Source of the DNA: Diphasiastrum complanatum
Taxonomy: Eukaryota > Streptophyta > Lycopodiopsida > Lycopodiales > Lycopodiaceae
Direction: 5' to 3'
DNA: 62,688 nt
Assembly: GCA_029204225.1 (NCBI GenBank)
Contig: MU833011.1
Coordinates: 1-62,688 of the forward strand
Position 1 is the first letter of the stretch. Each line of letters opens with the position of its first letter. The notes beneath the pieces were generated by a model. That model did no database searches, was not told the DNA's origin, and saw nothing but the letters and a program-made list of their open reading frames with translations. A program made the position numbers and the translations under genes. Positions 11,401-20,049 of this stretch are shown here, one piece after another.

Positions 11401-12660
11401 ATACCCTTGTTGCCACGATCCCTTCCTGGTTTGATGATCTTCCATCTGCTTATCTTACATGTTCTGATTTTCGTGATGTTTATAGTTCTGCTCCACCTAT
11501 GTCGTCTTCACCTCATCAGGCTTATTCCATTGTTGACCACCGTCTTTATCATTATGGTTCTCTTTGTATTCCTAGTTCTTTGGGTATCCGTTCTCAGTTG
11601 TTGTCGGATGCTCATTCGTCCCCAGTTGGGGGTCATTTTGGTTTTCAGAAGTCTTATGCTCGTCTTAAGGATCATTTCTATTGGCCATCCCTTAGGAAAG
11701 AGCTTGTTGTACTTATTCGTACCTGTCCTTTCTGCTTACGTAATAAGTACTCCCGTGCTAGTCCGCTAGTTTGCTTCAGAGTTGGCCTATTCCTCACCGC
11801 CAGTGGACTGATATTTCTATGGACTTCATCATTGGCCTTCCCCGCACCCGTCGTGGTCACGATTCATGTATGGTGGTAGTTGACAGGTTCTCGAAACAGG
11901 CACATTTCATACCCGTCCGCAGTACTATCACAGCAGAGCAGTGTGCACGCTTGTTCCTTTCAGAGATATTTCGCCTACATGGGTTTCCTCGTACTATCCT
12001 TTTTGATCGGGATAGTAAGTTTACATCATTGTTCTGGACAGAGCTTATGCGTATATTGGATGTACAGCTTTTTATGGGGTCTGCTTATCATTCTACTTCT
12101 GATGGGTAGTCTGAGGTCCTTAACAAGATCCTTGAGGATTATTTGCGCCATTTTGTTACTCCTTCAGGGAAGGATTGGGATCAGCACTTATGTTTGGCAG
12201 AGTCTAGCTATAACAGCTCTGTTAGTACCAGCACCGGCGTTGCACCATTTTTATTATCTCATGGTTATGCACCTCTTTTACCTGGTATTCCTCTTCCTCC
12301 CAAGGATACACCTGTGACACTGTCTTCATTTCTATCAGGTGCTCGCGAGCTTATTCTCCAGGCCAGTTCCCATTTGCAGCAGGTCCAGCAGCGTTATCAG
12401 GCTTCAGTTGATCGTCATCGACGTCATGTTGAGTTTCATGTTGGTGATATGGTATATCTACGCCTACGGTTTGCACGTCATCATTTTATTCAGGGCCATG
12501 CTTCTACTGAGAAGCTTGCACCACGTTATTATGGGCCTTATTGTATATTGGAGGTTCTTAGTCCAGTTACATATCGTCTTCAGCTTCCTGCTTCCACACG
12601 TGCCTGTGATATATTCCATGTCAGTTTATTACGTGCTGCTATTGAGGATGATGCTCCTCG
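11401..12660 (+). pseudogene. Integrase of element B (stop and frameshift)
   Basis: The zinc-binding part (GGHFGFQKSYARLKDHF, CPFCLRNK) runs to a frameshift near 11760. The core then continues with TDISMDFIIGLP (first Asp), ILFDRDSKF (second Asp) and AYHSTSDG. A TAG at 12107-12109 stands where A has CAG. Beyond it the same frame stays open from 12110 to 12958 with SYNSSVSTSTGVAPF, GDMVYLRLRFARHHF and CDIFHVSLLR. Confidence 0.9.
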
Positions 12661-12699
12661 TGATGCTGAGTTTCCTACTGCACCGGATCTCTTTCCTTT

Positions 12700-12958
12700 A
12701 TTACCTACTACTATCCTTCAGGTGCGTTTGCATCATAGTCGATGCCGCCGGCAGATTCAGTTCCTAGTCCAGTGGGATGGTCGTCTTGTTGAGGAGGCCA
12801 CATGGGAGCCTATTGATGTCTTTTATCATACACCGTCACTTGCGGATCAGGCTCGTGCTCTTGCCGCACTTGTTGATTCCTCTACATCAGTTGTTGCTCC
12901 AGTTGTTACTACACCAGATGTTGTTCCAGTTGATCCTCCAGGGCTTGCTGTTACTTGA
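12700..12958 (+). pseudogene. C-terminal chromodomain of element B Pol
   Basis: The tail QIQFLVQWDGRLVEEATWEP has the chromodomain signature (aromatic-V-x-W-x-G ... E-x-T-W-E). Chromodomains at the integrase C-terminus define chromoviruses and can guide integration to marked chromatin. The open frame ends at TGA 12956-12958 after a Val/Thr/Pro-rich tail. The domain itself is unbroken but is uncoupled from translation by the upstream stops. Confidence 0.82.
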
Positions 12959-12993
12959 TCCACTCCTTTATGGCAGTTGGGTCTTATTTTTGT

Positions 12994-13004
12994 GTCGGGG
13001 AGAG
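12994..13004 (+). other. Polypurine tract of element B
   Basis: GTCGGGGAGAG lies directly before the LTR start TTATGG at 13005. It is the expected plus-strand primer for reverse transcription. Confidence 0.75.
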
Positions 13005-13451
13005 TTATGGACTCGGCTCATTACATTCGCCATGTCCATTTACATTTATTTTACTTTATGCATAAGCAGGCTTTGGGCCCTTTTTTATTCATTATTTGAC
13101 ATTTAGACTATATGGTTGGCCTTGGGCCCTATTATTGACATTTAGACCATATTATTGGCCTTGGGCCCTATGATTCACTATATTGGTTATTTGGTCATAT
13201 TACTGAGAGTGGGGGCCTTCTTGGAGGGCGCACTATTTTCCCTCTCAGTTTGGCCCTAGCCACTGGAAGCTTCCTTTTAGGGCTTCCTCTTGGCTATAAG
13301 TAGGGATTCTGTGTCATTTGTTACTTGGCTTATGATATGATCTCCTTCTTTAGTCTCTTTGAGCTTTCTCTCTCCTGCTTTCTAGGGTTAAGTCTTGCTT
13401 ATGTGATGCTTTCATAAACTAAATCTAGATCAGCCGTGGCTACGTTCATAA
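13005..13451 (+). repeat. 3' LTR of element B (complete, 447 bp)
   Basis: Starts TTATGGAC and ends TTCATAA. TTATG/CATAA is a perfect 5-bp terminal inverted repeat in place of TG/CA. It contains the same internal 39-bp duplication and the TATAAGTAGGG core near 13290 as the 5' LTR. Confidence 0.92.
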
Positions 13452-15505
13452 CTAGCACCTAACGCAAATATGTTTCGGAGCTAAATTTCTGTCCGTGTTC
13501 TTGTTAGTACATGCTTAGGAAAAGGAAAAAAATTGGTCATTCAGCATTTTACTTGTGCTCTGCTGAGTTATGAATGTGCCTGAAAGATGTTATCCTGTAT
13601 GATGTTTTTATCTATAAACTTCCTAAAATATGAACATGTCCTTGCATACAGATGAGACTGCAAGAGCATGTAACGGTTCGGACCCAGCTTTGAGAAATGT
13701 ATCCATCCGCAGCAATACAGCGACAAAACGAGCAACTGTTGTGAAAGTAGTTGCCCGTTAATTATGAACACACACTCACAAGCTTGCTGTCAACTGCAAA
13801 ACGATTAGTTGCCCGTTAATTATGAACACTCCTTAGTTGCCCGTTAACGATCAGCCGTTAATTAAGCTCGCGGGCCAGCAGGGTTGTATCATCTGTGAAA
13901 TGCAGAATGCGTGGGCCAGCAGGGTCATTTATCATTTTTGTTTTTAACTTACACTAACTCGTTCCGAGCCAGTACGTTCCAGAACGTACGGAACGGGTGG
14001 AACGGAACGTTCCGACCCATTTTGCTCGGAATAGGCTTCTAAGTAATTAATTAACGATCTATCTTGAATCTTGACTCAAGAGTTGGAACTCATGAGTCCC
14101 ACCTATGACGTATTATCATGATACATACTACCTAGTACATACATTGATGGTTTGAAACGGGAAAGCATTGGCGAAATGGTTTTAAAGTTTTGTTTTTTTT
14201 TTGGGGATTCTATTTATACGTTCTATTATGGCAATAATATAGTAATTTAAGTTCTAACACTAGTCTCAAATCTAACACCACTAATTTTTAAGTTCTCTCT
14301 CCCTCACACTCTCTATCCGTCAACTTTCAAGTTTTGATCACATACTAGATTTTAATTTGCTATTTATCTCTTTCCCTATCCTCACACACTCTCCCACACA
14401 AAAAGAAAGAGCAATACTAAACAGTGGAAGAATTATTTAAAAGCCGCAAAAAAGAACTAGGTTTTTTTATTATTATAAAATTTATAGAATCCGTTTCGAA
14501 TAGTTCGTTTGAAATGGAAATTTTGAAACGGATTTTCATTGAATGAAACACGGTTCAGTGAAAAATTGGCTGATATGATTGCAATGGCTGTGTCCAAATT
14601 TGGATGCTGAGCTACATGTTGGTGGCAGACATTAGCCAAGATGATTACCCTTTTGATTATGATGCCTTTGTACACGATCTTATTATAGCTATGGCTCCAA
14701 TACTAGATGATTCCCTGGATGACCCACATGTACTAGTTGATTAGGAGATACAGGTTAATGGATACGACGCTTGGTGTAGCTCTTGAGTGCTTTGACGCCA
14801 ATTCTGAGGACTTTGCTCATTCCTGTTCTACTATATTTGCTGAGCTTGTCGAGCATTGTTCAGCTGCTATTCCTCGTTCCAGTGCTTCGATTATTCGCTT
14901 TTTCTAGTGGATTTAGTTACTGCTATTATTCTTGATACGGGTTCCATAGTTGTTGAGGTATCTTCGACATAGATCCTCTTAATGCAAACATGTGGCACAT
15001 GCAAACCAGCTATCAGCTCGTGCCTCTTGGCAGTACCCTGAAACAGGCATGACAGAGACAGATAACTAATCTGTCTTGCCCTGGTGTCCCGTGTGTGATC
15101 CATGGGGCTTCTTGCAGTTTGGGATATCTTCAGCAGGTTTATGTTAAGACCTAGCACCCACTTGATGAGTATAAGCACAGCACAACAGGCCAGTGGCGCG
15201 CCATTTACTAGTAAAATCTCCAACATAACTGTATATTTTGCAAATAACATTTTAACAGTCAGGACGTACATTTGCACGTTTTATGCTGATAATGTGATTA
15301 ATATCGTATAAAACAATTGGAGAGCTACAAAAGGCTCTAGCTATGAGTTTGGGCTGATGGCTGGACCTTTTTGAGGAAATAGGTCTCAGTCACATAATTG
15401 TGTTGAGGGTATTGTTTCATGCATGAGTTGCTCAAGAATAAGTAGATTCATGTTTTGGGTGATGGTTCATTATCAGGAAAGGACTAACATTTGGTAGGAA
15501 TGCAG
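13452..15505. other. Unassigned region between element B and the METTL17-like exons
   Basis: It includes three copies of AGTTGCCCGTTAA(TTATGAACAC) at about 13749, 13806 and 13834, two copies of 'gggccagcaggg' (near 13872 and 13912), and a GTTCC palindrome cluster (13961-14032). At 14480-14560 there are Fs of 'ccgtttcgaa' facing 'gaaacggatt', a loose inverted arrangement. A minus-strand open frame at 14891-15277 is not recognised. Upstream exons of the METTL17-like gene were not found here. Confidence 0.5.
13961..14032. repeat. GTTCC/GGAAC palindrome cluster
   Basis: Contains GTACGTTC-ca-GAACGTAC (13972-13989, 8-bp arms) and the perfect 12-mer CGGAACGTTCCG (14003-14014), with further GTTCC and GGAAC half-sites. 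It resembles the smaller cluster at 6891-6914 on the other side of B. Confidence 0.75.
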
Positions 15506-15970
15506 AATACATTGGCCGCTTGATGAACTAAGTGAGATTTTATCAGATGCTAAGCTTAAGCATGCAGTTGTCGACAGCAATACAAAAACATGTGGTAAGT
15601 CCTTTCCCATACAAGGGGTAATGGTTTGGAGTATTCCAGGTGCTGTTGCTGCTGCATTTTGATTGAAACATTGCATTAAATAAATTCTATTATGGCCATC
15701 TTGATTGGGTCTGCTGTGTTTGCAGAGATCCTGGCTGAGGAGTATTCACCAGACCTTGGCGGTGGATGGGCTAGAATTGTAAGACCACCTGAGAAACATG
15801 ACAATATGATAAATCTAGAAATCTGTTGTGCAAGCAACCAAGATGGAACAGAAGGTCAAATATGTGACTTACAGATGTCAAAATATGAAAGATCCAGCCT
15901 TAGTGATCTTGCAAATGTTGTAGAGTGGGGGGATTTATGGCCATGTTCAACACCGCAGAAAGCAGTGTGA
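15506..15970 (+). CDS. METTL17/RSM22-like protein, last two exons (partial gene)
   Basis: Family members are methyltransferase-like proteins needed for assembly of the mitochondrial ribosome small subunit. Exon A (15506-15594) reads WPLDELSEILSDAKLKHAVV and ends at donor G|GTAAGT. A 131-bp intron follows, and exon B (15726-15970) begins after tgcag. The phase-1 junction joins cleanly. Exon B holds the family's C-terminal signature: DLGGGWARIVRPP, a stretch LEICCA, then EWGDLWP shortly before the stop. Rsm22/METTL17 proteins end with the same W-x-R-(I/L)-x-x-P ... WGDL(W/L)P pattern. Exons for the methyltransferase fold and cysteine cluster are not visible upstream, so this is either the 3' end of a gene with transposon-filled introns or a fragment. 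The frame is undamaged. Confidence 0.72.
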
Positions 15971-16855
15971 TTGTTACTGTTAAATTGTTTAAATGATTGT
16001 CAGTTATCTTATCTGCCCAATTTGAAAGCTCATTGCAACTGCAAAATATATTGTTCAAGCCATCCATGCAGAACCTTGTTTAGTCACAACATACAGCATT
16101 CGAAGGTCTCAGTAGTATCTCAAAGCACTAGAAACTGACTTAGGTCGTGGTGTCTTCCACCAGCCTCGTGGCAACAATGAAAGTGTATGAATTTTTCCTG
16201 AAGAGTGAAATATGCTCTTTCAGGTGCGAGTTTATGAATGTGTTGGCCCATAGTTTGTACACCTTTGAGATCGAGATTCTGGCTTGTTGGTGTGAGTTCA
16301 TTTGCGTGCATGGATATATTGGTATTGTACTCCTCCAAATTAGTTTTGAAGATCTGCAGAGTGTGTCTTCCGGAGTGGGTTGTAACAAAAAATGGATGCT
16401 AGTGAACCCTGTATTGCAACATATGCACTATTTTGACTTAGAAGTATAGATTAACGCTTGGGTTCATGCAGAAAATTTCTAGAGGAACTAGTTTCCTTAA
16501 CATTTGCATTAAAGGTTACTGCTACTTGCATCTAATGCTTCATGGTGATAATATTATCAGCTTTACACGCTATTAGTCGCTGTATGGAGCACCAAAATCA
16601 ACAACCTTAACTATGTTTGTGTGTTTGTGGCCTGCTCGGTGCACAAGACATGGCAAATCGATACTCTGATAAGGTACTCGTTCATGAACACATGATGTAA
16701 GACATGGGAAAAATAGGTCAATTTTTGTAATTATGATGCAGAAACACATGTAAAACATTGGAATATGACACAAGCATGCACAACCATGCTCACAAAGGGA
16801 TGTCATCATAATGATCTTATAAACAAAGACTTCATATATTGCAGTCACTGCAAAA
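15971..16855. other. Downstream of the METTL17-like gene; no gene seen
   Basis: This probably includes the 3' UTR of the METTL17-like gene. Short open frames on both strands (for example 16147-16449) have no recognisable motif and look like chance frames. Confidence 0.45.
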
Positions 16856-16859
16856 GTGC

Positions 16860-17711
16860 AATGCTTTTTTTTGTGGCAAGTCTGGCCGCTATGCATCCAA
16901 GTGTTTTAAGAAAAAAAAGGTAAACAAACAATTTTTCCAATAGTGGTGGTAAGAATATAAAATTTCTCCAACATGATAGCGATAAAGAAGATACTTTCGT
17001 CTTATGAAGGATCTATCACTTCATCAAATCTAGTACCTTGCATTGATAATTTAGATCTATGGTGGACATACAGTGGTGCTGGTAGTCATATGAGTAGTCA
17101 TCAAGAGTATTTTTCTTATTTGATCTAAAAGGGTTGTGACTCTTCGTATTTTGGCTCCAATGGCGGGAGGAAGGGTCAGCCAATTCATCGATTGATCTAC
17201 ACAACAAATGATAGTAGACATGCTATTGAAGTAGGTTCGGTATATCTTTCCTCCGGTACTAGTAAAAAAGCAAGGATAGACAATGTGCTCTATGTTCCCA
17301 TGCTTACAAAGAGCTCATGAGTGTAGGACGAATGATAGAAAATAGGTATGATATGGAGTTCAACATTGAATCTTGTTTGACTAAGAAATATTCTTTGCAT
17401 TGTAACGACGACATGAAGCAATGCAGGCTTTATAAGCATGTAACATCTATTTCTTCATATGGAGAGTCAATGAATATTGGAGGAGTTGTGTCTCTAGTTA
17501 CACTTCAAAGGTTAGACATGAAAATATTTGTAAGAAGTATGTATGTAAGTGAATTACCTCAAGGAATTCACAAAGTGCATGTGCATTCCACTTTGTAAAA
17601 TCTACAAGCATTGGTGGATCTAATAGGTTTGTTACCTATTGATGATTTTAGTTGATATACATTGGTATATCTTCCAAAGTACAAAGTCCAGTATTTTTTT
17701 GCAAAGCTTAA
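16860..17711 (+). pseudogene. gag end, protease and start of integrase of copia C
   Basis: The frame open at 17317-17598 holds SVGRMIENRYDMEFNIE, typical of the copia region joining protease and integrase (LMSVGQL...). Just upstream is ARIDNVLYVPMLTKS. The final piece DDFS*YTLVYLPKYKVQYFF is the first catalytic-Asp block of the integrase core, interrupted by the LINE at its AKL codons. Confidence 0.75.
17701..17711 (+). repeat. Left target-site duplication of LINE 1
   Basis: GCAAAGCTTAA here matches GCAAGGCTTAA at 20039-20049 (10 of 11). The copia integrase frame reads FFA-K-L on the left and A-R-L-K on the right, so removing the LINE and one repeat restores continuity. This is independent support for the duplication. 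Confidence 0.85.
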
Positions 17712-17727
17712 CGATACTTTTATATAT

Positions 17728-19319
17728 TCACAAATATGCATGTAGAGTTAAACGGCAGTCAAAGGCCAAAACAGTAAGCAACCCCAAAGAGGGTGCACTA
17801 TACAAAAAACTATAGGACTCATAGCACACCACCCAGGGAGACAACATTGAAAAAATATATAGCAAGTTGCAAACAGTCGTCGTCGAAAGAGGTGATGAAG
17901 AATCATGGAGAACCTGGCGATTGCGTGCCAACCATATGAGCCATAAAGCTGCCAACTTGCACAAGTGCCAAGAGTGAAGTAAAGAATGTTGCCAAATAGG
18001 TGGATCTCCCAACAGGAGAGTGTCAATCGTAAATGGGACGTGACCCAGACGATGGAATTCCAACCACAGGTCTCTGCGACAATTGAAAAAAATGTGCTCA
18101 ACAGACTCCTCTTCCAACTGGCAAAGTGGGCAAAGGTGGTTTGAAAGAAAGGGCCATTTAGAAGGGGAAGAGAATTGGTGAGGATGCAGTAGGCTAGATA
18201 CCGAGCTTATTGATAGGGAGAGAGTAGACAATCTTGAGTCTTATATGCCACAGGGCAGGGGAATCAGAACGACCCTATTAAGGAAGTCAAAAAAAAGAGA
18301 AGGATGTCGACGAAGGTGAGAAGCCCGGTAGCCGAGGAGGGATTGGTCAAGAGAGTGCCCCCACCCATTCAAAATAGAAGAAGGGCAAATCCAAGGGCCG
18401 AGGCTGAGAAGGAGGCAAGAATAAAGAGCGAATGCTCACTGGAGGAAAGAGCATGCAAATTGAGGAGCTGACAGAAGGGCACACTGATGATTTAGCTGAG
18501 TGTAAGCAGCCCCTTGCGGCCAATGAAAGAGAAAGACGAGGGTGAAGGGAAAAAAGAGAGAGATAATTTTGAGGAAAGAGAGAGGAGGTCCAGATAGAGT
18601 CATTTGAAGGAAGAAGCAAGGAGTTGGTCCAGGAGTGGAGACGATGAAATTCCAAGAAAGAGGAGGCCAAATTTTTCAGGATAAAGTATCCTTTCAACCT
18701 AAAGGAACCACCAAAGAACAATAGCGCAGAGAAGGAAGGAGAAGGTAGCAAAAGGGAGGGGGCAACCGCATAAGAGGCCATATAGTGAAGGAGATGGAAA
18801 TGCCAATGCTGAGAGGGTGTGACCAAGGAAGATAGACGACGAAGGACAAGAGAGTTATTTTTAACAGTAGGATTAGGGATGCCCAGACCACCATCAAGCG
18901 ACGAAGCAGTACAGATCGACCAAGAAAGAAGGGGGCATTTGCCAATCCAAAGAAAATGGCAAAGGAGCTTAAGCCAATTAAGCTTAGAATGGAGCATAAG
19001 GCCAACCGCCACATACGCGTCAATTCTACAAAGGATCAATTGACAGTGGAGCCCAAGAGGAGCAAAAAGGATCGAGTCTAAAGCGGAAACACGTGATGCT
19101 GCAATACTGACGAGGAGAGAGGAGGCCAAGAACTTGGCACGATCAAGAGAATGACATTTAGAACAGCCAAATTGTCGAAGCAGGGCAACCCTATCACGAA
19201 TTTTGGCCTGAAGGGAAGAGGAGGAATTGACCAGACGCCGCAACATAGGAAGCACATAGTCCGAAGTGAGGAGAGTGGAGTTCATCACATAACGAGAGAA
19301 GAAGAGAGCAGAGGCAAGA
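17728..19319 (-). pseudogene. LINE 1 RT C-terminal region and zf-RVT
   Basis: An open frame of 339 codons (19366-18347) continues past SDHRP straight into post-catalytic RT sequence, showing an in-frame internal deletion. The next frame (18231-17728) has CPLC-x8-H-x4-C, the zf-RVT module typical of plant LINE ORF2 C-termini. Confidence 0.8.
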
Positions 19320-20001
19320 CTATGGAAATGACATTTGAGAAGAATAGGGCGATGGTCGGAAAGCACATTGAAATTGTGGGGTTCGGAGGAAAGGCCTTAG
19401 CCAAGAACCAAAACTCGAAACATAGAAAAGGTCAAGTCTGGCAGAGCGAAAGGATGGCCCCGATTGACAGTTGGTCCAAGTGTGATGAGGAAAATTGTGA
19501 AGGGAATGGGAAGAATGAAAGAAAGACCAAATAGTAAATTCAGAGGAAGAAAGAGAGTGAGGGCCATCAGAAGGATCAAGGAACATGTTAAAGTCCCCCA
19601 AGCACTATGAGGTGGTCATCCGAGATGGAAGGAAGGTACCAAAAGTCAATACGGAGTAAAGCAGAGGAGAGAGCATAGATGTTAAGAACATAGAGGTAAA
19701 ATCATGCTTACGTAGACGGAGAACCCCACCTGCCAGTTGGATCAGCTGAACTAAAGAGCACCTACCAATCATGCGAGACAAGGGTTAGAACTCCCCCCAC
19801 TAGTGCCTTGCGCTGGAAATACAACATAATGATAAGAGACAACAAATTTCTTGATGAGACAATGCTGGTTGAATTCGTGTAGCTTTGTCTCTTGCAAGGC
19901 AACCAACACATTGCGGAGAGATAGGAAGCAACGACCTGTGCGAAGCAAGCACGCCTCACATGGTCATTAAGGCCACCGACATTCCAGGAATAGATGTTCA
20001 T
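19320..20001 (-). pseudogene. LINE 1 endonuclease domain (broken)
   Basis: This is the APE-like endonuclease that nicks target DNA. Visible blocks are SWNVGGLN at the start, GDFN in the middle and SDHRPI at the end. A frameshift or deletion falls between 19762 and 19601, and the E-T-K catalytic block is not recognisable there. Confidence 0.8.
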
Positions 20002-20038
20002 AAAACCACTTGAGAGAGAGAGAGAGAGACCTCAAGGG

Positions 20039-20049
20039 GCAAGGCTTAA
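20039..20049 (+). repeat. Right target-site duplication of LINE 1
   Basis: GCAAGGCTTAA pairs with 17701-17711. The copia integrase frame resumes immediately as ARLKTYITVFG. Confidence 0.85.

Larger units (their letters stand above)
6937..13451 (+). mobile_element. Ty3/gypsy chromovirus copy B, young but inactivated
   Basis: Two LTRs, a primer site, a 1-kb leader, gag-pol in gypsy order with a C-terminal chromodomain-like region, and a polypurine tract are all visible. By eye the LTRs differ at five positions and one 3-nt indel over about 375 bp, so insertion was fairly recent. The 5' LTR lacks its first 68 to 70 bp, so no target-site duplication can be read. The pol frame carries two in-frame TAGs, one TGA and several small indels. 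As B shares layout and LTR motifs with A, they are members of one family. Confidence 0.93.
17712..20038 (-). mobile_element. L1-type LINE 1, 5' truncated and internally deleted, inserted in copia C
   Basis: Reading the minus strand from 20001: an APE endonuclease N-terminus (NIYSWNVGGLNDHVRR), then GDFNMFLDPSDGP and RLDLFYVSS (about 19600-19400), SDHRP (19355), and then directly RT C-terminal regions (FLWIGK, GGLGIPN) and a zf-RVT motif (LCPLCQLEEESVEHIFFNC, about 18130). The central RT, including the catalytic FADD box, is absent, so more than 1 kb was lost internally. ORF1 is also absent. The flanking 11-bp duplication defines the ends. No poly(A) is seen at the 3' (left) end. Confidence 0.88.

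Noticed and set aside
14891-15277. 128-codon minus-strand frame before the METTL17-like exons
   Set aside because: A possible acceptor (tttcag) precedes part of it, but no family is recognisable and it opposes the METTL17-like gene; not enough to call a gene.
16147-16449. 100-codon + strand frame downstream of the METTL17-like gene
   Set aside because: Cys/Phe-rich composition without motif; probably a chance frame in the 3' flank.
18819-19534. Plus-strand frames (for example 19151-19534) opposite the LINE
   Set aside because: Shadows of the LINE ORF2 on the minus strand, which has clear endonuclease and zf-RVT motifs.
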